The notes below the pieces were generated by a model that was not told the origin of the DNA, made no database searches, and saw only the letters and a list, made by a program, of their open reading frames with translations. A stretch of DNA of 64,000 nucleotides from QWQI01 sp964608915 (GTDB taxonomy: Bacteria; Planctomycetota; Planctomycetia; Isosphaerales; Isosphaeraceae), in NCBI GenBank assembly GCA_964608915.1, contig CAZSQA010000006.1, forward strand, positions 62,001 through 126,000, written 5' to 3'. The position numbers and the translations under genes are program-made. Positions within the stretch are counted from its first letter, which is position 1. Every line of letters starts with the position of its first letter. Positions 1-8,269 of the stretch are shown here, piece after piece.

Positions 1-1
1 C

Positions 2-382
2 CCGGGCGGTCAGCATCAGAACAAGACCGAGTCGGGCGTTCGAATCACGCACCTGCCGACCGGTGTCGTCGTGAATTGCCGCGACGAGCGAAGCCAGCAC
101 AAAAACAAGTCGAAGGCCATGCGGATCCTGAAATCCAGACTTTACGACTTGCAGAGGACTCGTGTGGACCGTGACCGGGCCCAGGCCAGACGCAGCCTGA
201 TCGGTTCAGGCGACCGGTCGGAACGGATTCGGACTTATAACTTTCCCCAGAACCGGCTGACTGACCATCGCATCGGCCTGACGATGTACAGCCTCGATCG
301 AATCGTCCTGGGCGATCTTGATCCCCTGACGACGGCCCTGATCGATCACGATCGCCGGGAACAGTTCGGGGGCGAATTATGA
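2..382 (+). CDS. prfA: Peptide chain release factor 1, C-terminal part (truncated by window edge)
   Basis: This is the 3' end of release factor 1, which recognises UAA/UAG stop codons and triggers hydrolysis of the finished peptide in the ribosomal peptidyl-transferase centre. The window opens inside the catalytic GGQ loop: the first codons read PGGQHQNKTESGVRITHLPTG, so the GGQ glutamine that PrmC methylates is present. The rest matches the RF1 C-terminus (DERSQHKNKSKAM, then the YNFPQNRLTDHRIG stretch). The codon-recognition domain lies upstream of the window. The stop codon overlaps the prmC start by 4 bp (ATGA), so translational coupling with its own modifying enzyme is likely. Confidence 0.96.
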   Translation, partial: PGGQHQNKTESGVRITHLPTGVVVNCRDERSQHKNKSKAMRILKSRLYDLQRTRVDRDRAQARRSLIGSGDRSERIRTYNFPQNRLTDHRIGLTMYSLDRIVLGDLDPLTTALIDHDRREQFGGEL

Positions 383-1260
383 GCGGAAGCCCCACGGAAG
401 CCGAATCCTGGACGATCGGCCGCCTGATCGCCTGGACGACCGACTTTCTCCGCCGCAGCGGGTCGGAGAGCCCACGGCTCGAAGCCGAAATCCTGCTGGC
501 TCATGCCCTGAGATGGCCCAGAGTCAAGCTCTACATGAACATCAACGAAGAAGTCGGAGCTTCCGGTCGGACCGCATTTCGCAACCTGGTCCGCGGCAGG
601 TCCGAAGGCGTACCGGTGGCCTATCTTGTCGGGCATAAGGAATTTTACTCCCTGGATTTCGAAGTCAGTCCCGCCGTACTGATCCCGCGATCGGACACCG
701 AAACGCTCGTCATGGCTTTCCTCGAACTGGCGAAACCCGTGGCCGACCCGCTTTGCGTCGACGTCGGAACCGGCTCAGGCTGCGTTCCCGTCGCTTGCGC
801 CGCTCACCACCCGACAGCTCGATTCGTGGCGATCGACATCAGTGAGCCCGCGGCTGAAGTCGCGCGCCGTAATGTCGCAAAGCATGCACTGGCCGAACGT
901 ATCGAAGTCCGTGTCGGAAACCTGCTGGAACCGCTCAAACCTGAAGAATCGCCCGACATCATTCTGTCCAACCCTCCGTACGTACCGTCGACCGAAATTC
1001 CGAAACTGGAACGGAACGTCCGGGACTACGAGCCACATTCCGCTCTGGACGGTGGCCCGGATGGTCTCGATATCGTGAGATCGCTGGTCGATCAGGCCGC
1101 GGCGAAGCTCAAATCGGGTGGCAAGCTGCTTATCGAAATCGGATTCGACCAGGGCGAATCGGTTCGCTCGATGTATCTCGAAGACTCGAACTGGAAATCG
1201 GTCGAGTTACGTAAGGACCTCGGCGGAATACCTCGAGTGATCGTGATGTCACGGGCATGA
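379..1260 (+). CDS. prmC: Release factor glutamine N5-methyltransferase PrmC/HemK
   Basis: This is an S-adenosylmethionine-dependent methyltransferase that modifies the GGQ glutamine of release factors. The 293-residue protein has the usual two parts: a helical N-terminal release-factor-binding domain (about residues 1-90) and a Rossmann methyltransferase domain. Motif I reads VDVGTGSGC at about residue 127, and the diagnostic NPPY motif that holds the glutamine amide is at about 198-201, followed by the expected ALDGGPDGLD segment. Length is typical for the family. It directly follows prfA with a 4-bp overlap, the classic prfA-prmC arrangement. Confidence 0.95.
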   Translation: MSGSPTEAESWTIGRLIAWTTDFLRRSGSESPRLEAEILLAHALRWPRVKLYMNINEEVGASGRTAFRNLVRGRSEGVPVAYLVGHKEFYSLDFEVSPAVLIPRSDTETLVMAFLELAKPVADPLCVDVGTGSGCVPVACAAHHPTARFVAIDISEPAAEVARRNVAKHALAERIEVRVGNLLEPLKPEESPDIILSNPPYVPSTEIPKLERNVRDYEPHSALDGGPDGLDIVRSLVDQAAAKLKSGGKLLIEIGFDQGESVRSMYLEDSNWKSVELRKDLGGIPRVIVMSRA

Positions 1261-1306
1261 GGGTCGTTGACAGACCGCAGCCTGCGACCTTCTCCTTCGA
1301 ATGACT

Positions 1307-1648
1307 TCATCCGCGCGGGTATCTGCGGCTCAAGTCGCCTTCGAATCGTCTCAGGATTTTCGAAACCTGTTCGTGTGATTTCGGATACGATTTTCGGAAC
1401 CGATTGTCCAGCGGGCCGAACGATTTTGGCCAGAGAACGAGCCCCCCAGCCAGGATGAACGGAATCCCCGGGCCGGGCAGGGGAATTCCCGCGATGCCGA
1501 TCGCGATCAGAATCGTCGCGACTTCCGGCGGCAACGATTCTCGGATTTCCGCAGGGCGAGGTTCGCCGAAGTCACCGGTATCTGTAGACATTGCGTTCGG
1601 ACTCATGAACGTTGCCGCACGTTGGGGCGGTTCGAGATCAATCGCCAT
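1307..1648 (-). CDS. Small membrane protein of the LPGP type, copy A
   Basis: This 113-residue protein has an N-terminal tail of about 38 residues, then a hydrophobic segment with a conserved LPGPGIPF turn, then LWPKSFGPLD and a basic C-terminus ending in RRFEGDLSRRYP. It is clearly paralogous to the next gene upstream: both share LP-EV, a hydrophobic run, LPGP, GGL-LWPK-F-P-D, PK-H and RF--DL-RRYP in the same order. The PGP hairpin resembles the PGPGW family of small transmembrane proteins, which is a similarity by eye only. The start overlaps the upstream stop by 11 bp, so the pair is probably co-translated. It is the last gene of the metal-ATPase locus. The function is unknown. Confidence 0.72.
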   Translation of the reverse strand: MAIDLEPPQRAATFMSPNAMSTDTGDFGEPRPAEIRESLPPEVATILIAIGIAGIPLPGPGIPFILAGGLVLWPKSFGPLDNRFRKSYPKSHEQVSKILRRFEGDLSRRYPRG

Positions 1649-1952
1649 ACGGATCGCTCGAGGGATATCTTCGTTCCAGATCGATCTGAAATCGTTCGAG
1701 CCAGATCATGCCTGATGCGTGAGCCTTGGGCATGCGTCTGCGGACCCAGCGGTCGACAGGCCGAAATGCTTTGGGCCAGAGCGACAATCCGCCGCCGACG
1801 ATCAGCGGCGCGCCGAACGGGCCTGGCAGGATGAGGCCGACGACGCCGGCACTCACGATCGTCAAACTCACTTCCACAGGCAGGCGCTGGAGAGACGAGT
1901 GCGAGTCCGTCTCATTCGGCTGCGGTCGGATGACTTGCGTCTTCTTGTCCAC
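1638..1952 (-). CDS. Small membrane protein of the LPGP type, copy B
   Basis: I chose a GTG start at 1952 because an AGGAGG sits 7 bases before it; longer in-frame starts have no ribosome site. The resulting 104-residue protein has a short charged N-terminus, a hydrophobic hairpin with LPGPFGAPL, then GGLSLWPKAF and a basic tail ending RRYPSSDPYGD. It is a tandem paralogue of the following gene. Its start lies 41 bp inside the 3' end of the pseudo-ATPase gene, so the three genes are overlapping and probably one transcript. Role unknown. Two copies side by side suggest a heteromeric membrane component. Confidence 0.72.
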   Translation of the reverse strand: MDKKTQVIRPQPNETDSHSSLQRLPVEVSLTIVSAGVVGLILPGPFGAPLIVGGGLSLWPKAFRPVDRWVRRRMPKAHASGMIWLERFQIDLERRYPSSDPYGD

Positions 1953-4122
1953 GGCTTGCCCTCCTTTCTCCTCCGACAGGTTTTCGGACTTTTCTGTGTA
2001 CGGAATAGATTCCGAAATTCGTGAGCAGGACAGCCGCAAGACTGTCGAGCCCCATCAGAAACGCACCGCCGACGGCTGCGACATTCGGCATGATCGCCCG
2101 CATGCGAAGCCCTAACGATTCGCCACGAGCTTCCGCCGCGATTTCGAAGAGCCGGCCCCAATTCGGTTCACGGCCCGAAGCCAGGTTCACGATCGCAGCT
2201 GCCGGGTGCGCACTCTCGAAGTCGGTATTCGTGGACATTGCGATATCGACGGCGGAAGCGGTCAGGGGCAGCGATTCGGCATCGCCGATCCAGCCGATCT
2301 TTTTCGCGCCCTGAGTTCTCAACGATCGAATCAGCCGAACCCGGCCTTCGTCGCCGTCCAGTGGAGCGAAACCTCGCAGGCTCGTCTTTCCTTCGGCCGT
2401 TGTCAGGTCGATCCAGGAGGCTCCGCGAATTTCCGCGACGGCTGAGTTTCGGCAGATCCGGTCAAGGGCCGAGCCGTCCATGCTCCCCGGTTCGACGATC
2501 CATAAATCGATCGATGCGAGTTCGAGGACCGCGCCTGGATTGCGTAACAGAAACCCGTCGTACAAGGCCTCAGCTCCCAGCCGCAGCCGCTGAAGCCCTT
2601 CGCCCATGCCGACGCCCATGGCATAATCGGGCCGAAGCACGGCGACGGCTTCGCTCAATCCGACCGTCGCAAGCCCTAAACCCGCCAGAGCCAGAGTCGG
2701 CTTGACGGTTTTCTCCGCGAAGGCCTGCCCATGCTCATTGACGGCGACGCTACCCTTAAGCACGCCTGAACTTCGGAGAATTTCGCGCCGCACGCGACGT
2801 GCGCGCGTCAGTTCCCCGGCGGCGTTCACGCGCATGCGAATTCGGCCTTCACGCAGCCAACCGCCGGCGTAGAGCCGAAATGTCACGTCACCTTCGGTCA
2901 CGTTCCCGACGACGGATTCTCCGAAGGCGTGAATGACTTCCCCTTCGCCGTCGATCCATTCTCCATCGGCCGGTATCGACTCAGGGGCCTTGATTTCGAT
3001 TACGTCGCCCGTTTTCAGGCTCTCGATCCGGAGGGACTCTCTGGTACCGTCCGGCAGACACTTCACGACATTGCCGCGTGAGACCGTCAGTTGCCCGAGC
3101 CATTCCGACTGCGCCAGCGCAAGCATCGAAAAATAGCGATTTTGCCAAAATCGGGAAGTGAGGGTCATCAGCGATGCCGCGAACAGAGCACCGCCGATCA
3201 TCGTGCCGGAGACGATCAGGACCGTCAGAATCGGCAGCCCCAGAATGCCCTGGCGCAGTTCGACGACACCGCGTCGCAGCATCGGCAGATTGAGCCAGAT
3301 GATCAAGGCCGCCGCGACAGGCCAAATCGCCGGATTCAGCCACTGGGCACCTGCGGCCAGGGCAACCGCCAGTGCAGGCCAGCGCAAGTCGGCACGCGGG
3401 AATCGGAGTTCCGCCAGCGAAAGCGGGTTCTGGGCTTCGAGCTGCTCCAGCGAATGCAGCAGAAGACGTTCGTCGAGCCGTTGCCCGGCGACGGAGTTCA
3501 CCTGAATCTGCCCGAGACGCACATCAGCGATCACTTCCTGAACGCCTTCGACGTGAATCAGGGCATCTTCGACCAGTTCGAGCATTAGCGGATTCCAAGC
3601 GATCCGCGGGTTGACGAGAGTAAGCGACGAATCGGTGCGTTCGCGTACTTTCCAGAACGTCAAGAGCCGCCCGTAGCGGTTCAATTCGAACGATGTCGCG
3701 GGGACTTCGTCCCAAAACCGGACGGGCGCATGCAATGGCTTATCGGTCTCGCCGAGAAGCACTCGAATGAGCTGTCGCATGACCTCGACGCTGCACTCAT
3801 CCGGCCGATCGAGCCGAAGCCGGAGCGAGAGAACGCCGGCCTTTCTGTCGCACTCCATGCCCGACACGGCTTCATGGGCGAAAAGCCGCTCGATGAGCAT
3901 GCCCGTTCGCCGCCTGACCTCCGGCGTTTCGCCAGCCTCTTCGCCGAAGAGGCGATCAGATCTCAGTGCGATCGTCGTGGCATCCCAGCGGATTTCGTGC
4001 ACCAGCGGTTCCGTACCGTCCGCCCCGGGCGGCACCTGACAGCGACCTTCGCGGATCGGACGGTTCCGTGAGAACCGATCCGCCGAAGCGGTGTCATGGG
4101 TGCGTTCGGCGGTAGCTGACAT
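1912..4122 (-). CDS. P-type ATPase-like pseudoenzyme, catalytic motifs lost
   Basis: This 736-residue protein is collinear with the active P1B-type ATPase just upstream. It has an HMA-like domain (about 41-125), a second HMA-like region (about 150-225), transmembrane segments near 247-320, an actuator-like domain (about 345-435), another membrane pair near 475-500, a shrunken phosphorylation domain, and a final hydrophobic pair near 673-705. The catalytic features are gone. The DKTGT phosphorylation site aligns with EPGSM at 544-548, so the aspartate is Glu544. TGES is FGES (400-403) and GDGIND is GDAES (613-617). Only about 70 residues separate the last two sites, so the ATP-binding N domain is essentially missing. 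The frame is intact and long, arguing for a maintained structural or regulatory role rather than decay. Confidence 0.85.
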   Translation of the reverse strand: MSATAERTHDTASADRFSRNRPIREGRCQVPPGADGTEPLVHEIRWDATTIALRSDRLFGEEAGETPEVRRRTGMLIERLFAHEAVSGMECDRKAGVLSLRLRLDRPDECSVEVMRQLIRVLLGETDKPLHAPVRFWDEVPATSFELNRYGRLLTFWKVRERTDSSLTLVNPRIAWNPLMLELVEDALIHVEGVQEVIADVRLGQIQVNSVAGQRLDERLLLHSLEQLEAQNPLSLAELRFPRADLRWPALAVALAAGAQWLNPAIWPVAAALIIWLNLPMLRRGVVELRQGILGLPILTVLIVSGTMIGGALFAASLMTLTSRFWQNRYFSMLALAQSEWLGQLTVSRGNVVKCLPDGTRESLRIESLKTGDVIEIKAPESIPADGEWIDGEGEVIHAFGESVVGNVTEGDVTFRLYAGGWLREGRIRMRVNAAGELTRARRVRREILRSSGVLKGSVAVNEHGQAFAEKTVKPTLALAGLGLATVGLSEAVAVLRPDYAMGVGMGEGLQRLRLGAEALYDGFLLRNPGAVLELASIDLWIVEPGSMDGSALDRICRNSAVAEIRGASWIDLTTAEGKTSLRGFAPLDGDEGRVRLIRSLRTQGAKKIGWIGDAESLPLTASAVDIAMSTNTDFESAHPAAAIVNLASGREPNWGRLFEIAAEARGESLGLRMRAIMPNVAAVGGAFLMGLDSLAAVLLTNFGIYSVHRKVRKPVGGERRASRGQEDASHPTAAE

Positions 4123-4185
4123 CGGCGGAGCGATCGAATCTCTGGAGTGAAGCGGGGGCCTCTCGCTTACGGCCTGTCGCGGCGG

Positions 4186-4506
4186 TCAAAGTTCGAGATC
4201 TTCGGCGATCTCGTGAATCACGTCCCGGGCCTTGGCTCTATGGCGGTCAGTGACGAACATGCGTGCGGCGAAACCGTATTCCGCGAAGACTTCGAGCTTC
4301 TCGGCGGGTTCCGAAAAGTGGGCGTAAATCGTTACGCCCATGGGGCCACGCATCGAGAGAATCGGCTCACGCGGGTGCCAGTCGATTTCGACTTCGATCG
4401 GGATCTCGCCCCGTCTCGATTCGAACAGGGACTTGATTTCCGATTTGAGCTGATCGTCCAGAGGACGGCGCAGCCGCCTTTCATACAATTTTTCTTTCGA
4501 AGCCAT
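4186..4506 (-). CDS. Small soluble protein of the metal-ATPase locus
   Basis: This is a 106-residue protein of alternating charged helices and beta strands with no signal peptide, membrane segment or cysteine. The middle part (IEVEIDWHPREPILSMRGPMGVTIYAH) looks like a beta hairpin and the C-terminus (KARDVIHEIAEDLEL) like an amphipathic helix. I do not recognise the family. Its start overlaps the 3' end of the active ATPase by 26 bp and it ends 63 bp before the pseudo-ATPase starts, so it is almost certainly co-expressed with both. Possible roles such as an accessory or scaffolding subunit are inference only. Confidence 0.7.
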   Translation of the reverse strand: MASKEKLYERRLRRPLDDQLKSEIKSLFESRRGEIPIEVEIDWHPREPILSMRGPMGVTIYAHFSEPAEKLEVFAEYGFAARMFVTDRHRAKARDVIHEIAEDLEL

Positions 4507-7267
4507 GGATCAGCCTCATTTCTCGCTCGAGTTCCTGCTCGGCACGGACTTTCTTGAGCTGTCTGAGAGGGGCCATTCCGTTGGCGAGCGCCGCGACTGC
4601 CGTGACATTGTTCATGAACACGCTGACCATCACGCCGAATCCGAGCGTGAAGGCTCCGACGATCGTCATCGCGTTGGGAATGATGATCATCGTCCAGCTG
4701 CGTTTGATGTTTCTGTCCAGGTTTCTGGCGATGTCCCTCAGGTCCAGCAGCTTCGCAAGCCCCTCTTCCATGAACACGATATTCGCCGTGTCCGTCGCGA
4801 TCGTACTCGCTCCCCGCAAAGAGATCGAGACGTTCGCCTTTTTCAGAGCGATCGAATCGTTGATGCCGTCACCGACGAAACAGACCTTGCGGCCTTCTTC
4901 CTGCAGTTTCGCGACATAATCGGCCTTGTCCTGAGGCAATACCTGGGCGAAGTATCGATCCATGCCCAGAGCTTCAGCCAGTTTGCGGGTCGGTGCTTCA
5001 TGGTCGCCGGAGATGATCGCGATATGCTTGATGCCCCGCTGCCTCAGCCCCGCGATGATCTCCAGAACCTCAGGCCGAATCGCAGCCTGCAGCTCGATCG
5101 CGCCGGCAAGGCGGTCTCCATCCGCCACCATCACCATGGTGTTGCCTTCCTCGTGTGCGGCATCCTGGGCGGCACGAATTTCGGCCGGGATGTCGATACC
5201 TTCCATCGTCATATATCGAGGACTGCCGACACGGATCGTCCGCTCGTCGATTCGCACGCGAATCCCGAAACCCACGGCATAGTGCGAATCGTCGACGACG
5301 GGCAGGTCGAGGTTCATTTCCTCGAACTTGTGCAGAATGGCTTTCGCGATCGGGTGCGAGAACCGGTACTCGGCCGCGGCGGCCCAAGCCATCACCCGGT
5401 TTTCGTCGTAGCCGTCAGCCGAGAAAATCCGGCCGACTTCCGGGCGTTCGCGGGTCAGTGTGCCTGTTTTGTCGAACAGAAACGTGTCGACTTCGTTGAG
5501 TTGCTCCAGGGCCCGGCCGTCCTTGATCAGAATGCCCTTCTGAGCCGCCAGAGCCAGGCTCGAAAGCAACGCCAGCGGAGCCGCCATACGGATGCCGGTG
5601 CCGAAGTCGCTGTTGAGTACCGCGATCGCTCCCGCGGGGCCCATCGTCGCCAGGGCCGTTCCGCCGAGCGCGAGCGTCGGGATCACGGCCTTGTCCGCAA
5701 GCTGCTCGCCCTTGTTCTGAGACGTCAGCTTGTAACCGGCCGTATCGTTGAGGATCTTGCCGATCTTGGCCGAAGCCGTTTCCGAGCCGGAACTCTCTAC
5801 CTGGATTTCGATCTTGCCGGCCACCATCACGGTCGACGCGAAGACCCTGTCGCCCACGCTTTTCTCAGCCGGGGTCGACTCGCCGGTCAGTGCATGCTGG
5901 TCGATCATGGCCATCCCGGTCTGAACGACGCCGTCGACGGGCACCGTTTCGCCGGTGTTCACCACGACGATGTCGCCGGGTCGCAGTTTGTCGACGGCGA
6001 CCTGGACTTCCACGCCGTCCCGCAGCAGCCAGACGAACCTGGGCTGCTTGCCGAACGCGGTCATGAGCATTTTCTTCGAATCGTCCTGCGTCTTGCGGAC
6101 GAGCAGACGCCCGAGCGACAGGCACCAGCACAATACGGCACCGGCGAAGACGGACGAAGTCGCCAGACAGCCGACGACGACGATCGAGTCCAGCACGTCC
6201 ACGCCCAGCCGTTTTTCCTCGAAGAGAGTCGTGTAGGCTTCCTTGAAGGTCGTGATCGAGCAATAAGCCAGGAGCACTGCACTCACCGGCAATAGTGCCG
6301 GAAACGCGAACTGGGCGAGCGCCGCAATGGCGACGCCGCCTGTGGCGATCGGCAGTTGGAGGTCGAGTTTGTCGAGCCGTGCCGGCACTTCCGCTGCGAC
6401 GATCGCATGATCGAGCAGCTCAAGCACTTGCTCGCGGCGAATCTGACGAGGGTCGTAGGTCAGCGAAAGCGAGGCCGAAAGGGGGCTGGTCTTGTAGCTG
6501 TCGACGCCGAGCACGCTCATCAGCTCGCGCTCGATGACCTGACACACTTCCTTGCGCCGATAAAGCGCCGTGTTTCTCAGCTTCAGCTTGCCAGGCGAAT
6601 CCATCAGGATTTCCCAGGCCGTGACCAATTCGCCGTTTTTGTTGAACGAAAGGATATGAGGATTGGTTCGAGACTTGATTTCGCTGGCCGGTTCCTCGCC
6701 AGGTTCAGGCTTCGATGCGAAATCGTGAGGCCACAGCCGATCGAGCCATTCCGGGCGCCGTGGCTTGTGACGAACGTCGCGAAAGCGATCGGCAGCAGAA
6801 GTCGAGTCTGCGATTTCTGGCGGGTGGACACTTTGGGCCGATTCGGCTTCGTTGTCGCTCGCTGTTCCGGTGTTCTTGGTCTCGTCGACTTCCGTCAGAA
6901 GAAGCGTCGCGGTCGAATGAGAATCATTCGTGCTCGAACCGTTCGAAAGGGTTGAGCGAACCGATCCGCCCGCCTGGCGAACGGACTCGGGTCGAACTTC
7001 CGGCTCAGGTTCGTCTGGCCGCGAAATTTCCTGAATGACGGAGGCGATGACCTGATCGCACCGGCTCTTTTGCGCATCGAAGTAGATCTCGGCCCGAGAG
7101 GCGCCCACGTCACTGGCCTTGCCGCGAATCGTCACCCTCTCGACAGTCGCGACGCGCATCGCTCGCTCGACGAAAGCACGAGCTTTCGGCTCGGAAAGAT
7201 CGCCGAAAAGATATTCGCTCCGAATGTCGATCCTGCCCTCTGCCGGGAAGCGGATGCTTATGTCCAT
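4481..7267 (-). CDS. P1B-type metal-transporting ATPase lacking the CPC motif
   Basis: This 928-residue heavy-metal P-type ATPase should move a metal ion across a membrane at the cost of ATP. It has an HMA-like fold without CxxC (about 1-82), a disordered acidic linker (83-190), a second HMA-like region without CxxC (about 205-290), membrane helices from about 305, the actuator TGES (461-464), DKTGT (599-603), the P1B-specific HP (638-639), SGD (753-755) and GDGIND (799-804). The residue triplet that aligns with CPC in CopA/ZntA is Phe-Gly-Thr (about 555-557), inside NSDFGTGIRMAAPL, so it is neither a Cu(I) nor a standard Zn/Cd pump by motif. P1B-6 ATPases such as FezB of ferrosome loci are a candidate group. 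It heads the part of the locus that contains its dead paralogue. Confidence 0.9.
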   Translation of the reverse strand: MDISIRFPAEGRIDIRSEYLFGDLSEPKARAFVERAMRVATVERVTIRGKASDVGASRAEIYFDAQKSRCDQVIASVIQEISRPDEPEPEVRPESVRQAGGSVRSTLSNGSSTNDSHSTATLLLTEVDETKNTGTASDNEAESAQSVHPPEIADSTSAADRFRDVRHKPRRPEWLDRLWPHDFASKPEPGEEPASEIKSRTNPHILSFNKNGELVTAWEILMDSPGKLKLRNTALYRRKEVCQVIERELMSVLGVDSYKTSPLSASLSLTYDPRQIRREQVLELLDHAIVAAEVPARLDKLDLQLPIATGGVAIAALAQFAFPALLPVSAVLLAYCSITTFKEAYTTLFEEKRLGVDVLDSIVVVGCLATSSVFAGAVLCWCLSLGRLLVRKTQDDSKKMLMTAFGKQPRFVWLLRDGVEVQVAVDKLRPGDIVVVNTGETVPVDGVVQTGMAMIDQHALTGESTPAEKSVGDRVFASTVMVAGKIEIQVESSGSETASAKIGKILNDTAGYKLTSQNKGEQLADKAVIPTLALGGTALATMGPAGAIAVLNSDFGTGIRMAAPLALLSSLALAAQKGILIKDGRALEQLNEVDTFLFDKTGTLTRERPEVGRIFSADGYDENRVMAWAAAAEYRFSHPIAKAILHKFEEMNLDLPVVDDSHYAVGFGIRVRIDERTIRVGSPRYMTMEGIDIPAEIRAAQDAAHEEGNTMVMVADGDRLAGAIELQAAIRPEVLEIIAGLRQRGIKHIAIISGDHEAPTRKLAEALGMDRYFAQVLPQDKADYVAKLQEEGRKVCFVGDGINDSIALKKANVSISLRGASTIATDTANIVFMEEGLAKLLDLRDIARNLDRNIKRSWTMIIIPNAMTIVGAFTLGFGVMVSVFMNNVTAVAALANGMAPLRQLKKVRAEQELEREMRLIHGFERKIV

Positions 7268-7430
7268 TTATAGCGTGTTCCGGTGTGATGTCTGAATCGG
7301 TTCGACCCGAATCCCGCCACGAACCCGTTGCGAATCGAATCGGAGAGGCTTCCGCCGTGGAAATGCAGCGTCGTCGATTTTCGGAAAAACCCGGCTTCGT
7401 TCGACGGTGCGTGAATCCACCAGCCAGCCA

Positions 7431-7769
7431 TCAGGCGGCTTGATTCGGTTCGCCTCTCGAGGATTCGTTCATGGACCGACCGTCGGGCTGAGCGATCGTC
7501 TGGGCCATTCGGCAAGCGGCTTCGAAGCCTGCATGCAGGCCCGATTTCCCGGCGTCGACGAAGCCAGGCGCGTTTTTGAGAAATTCTTCGACCGTTTCCG
7601 AGAGCTTGCGACCGATTTCACCAGCCTGGGGCATCGCGGAATCCATGCCGGCCGAAGGATCGTTTATGGCGTCGTAGCGTTTTTTCAGCCATGGGTAGGC
7701 CGCGACGGCCGCGACACCGGCAATCAGACCACCAGTGAAGAACATGGCTTCGGACCGGGTGACAGGCAT
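7431..7769 (-). CDS. Small single-pass membrane protein, glycine/alanine-rich helix
   Basis: The 112-residue protein starts at an ATG with GAGGAG about 8 bases upstream. Residues 9-25 form one transmembrane segment rich in small residues (FFTGGLIAGVAAVAAYPW), followed by KKRYD and an amphipathic helical stretch (about 45-90) rich in Lys, Glu and Ala. There are no cysteines in the membrane segment. The layout (N-terminal helix with a positive flank, then a cytoplasmic helix) is typical of small membrane-anchored structural proteins. It lies 163 bp upstream of the ATPase on the same strand. The family is not recognised and the function is unknown. Confidence 0.65.
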   Translation of the reverse strand: MPVTRSEAMFFTGGLIAGVAAVAAYPWLKKRYDAINDPSAGMDSAMPQAGEIGRKLSETVEEFLKNAPGFVDAGKSGLHAGFEAACRMAQTIAQPDGRSMNESSRGEPNQAA

Positions 7770-7942
7770 GCGAAGGCACTCCTCGGGATCCGTTACGGGC
7801 CGAACGAATTCGTCGGTCCGGTTCGAATTCGATCAATACGTGACGGAAGGACGATCTGTTCGATTCCGGTCAAAATTCGCCCGAACCGGCTCGGCGGCGG
7901 CCGTATCGGCAAGGAGTCGGAACCTGTTGCCGCTGCCAGGAT

Positions 7943-8269
7943 TCAGCTGGACTTCGTCAGCGATTTGGCGTTCATCGCGGAGACGGCGTCGCGGGCTGCG
8001 GCCGCCCCATCCGTGAGACCGTGCACCAGGGCATTGTTTTTCGGAATGTACTGGCCGACGAAGACCGTCGGGAAAACGACACCGTAGCTGATGGCGTAAC
8101 TGGTCGTGTAGGCCATCCGGGAAAGGAACAAATTCACTCGAGGCACTGCACCCCGGGCGGAATCGGCGGCGTCGGACATACCGGACTTCGCGGCCTCGAC
8201 CGCGTTGGCCATTGCCTGTGCGACCCCGGCAAGCGGATCAGGATTCGTCACTGTGGTGCCGTCGGACAT
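7943..8269 (-). CDS. Small helical membrane-associated protein, first gene of the metal-ATPase locus
   Basis: I place the start at the ATG at 8269, which has GAGG 9 bases upstream; an in-frame ATG 39 bp earlier has none. The 108-residue protein has an Ala-rich helix (about 14-40), a hydrophobic central stretch (about 48-72, with YTTSYAISYGVVFPTVFVGQY) and another Ala-rich helix towards the C-terminus. It contains no cysteine. It has no recognised family. Its position as the first gene of the minus-strand group, downstream of an AT-rich region with a 19-bp inverted repeat, suggests it is expressed with the ATPase. Confidence 0.62.
   Translation of the reverse strand: MSDGTTVTNPDPLAGVAQAMANAVEAAKSGMSDAADSARGAVPRVNLFLSRMAYTTSYAISYGVVFPTVFVGQYIPKNNALVHGLTDGAAAARDAVSAMNAKSLTKSS

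Noticed and set aside
4505..6295. 596-codon open frame on the plus strand opposite the P1B ATPase
   Set aside because: Codon-bias shadow of a clearly coding minus-strand gene with all P-type motifs; no ribosome site or protein-like domains.
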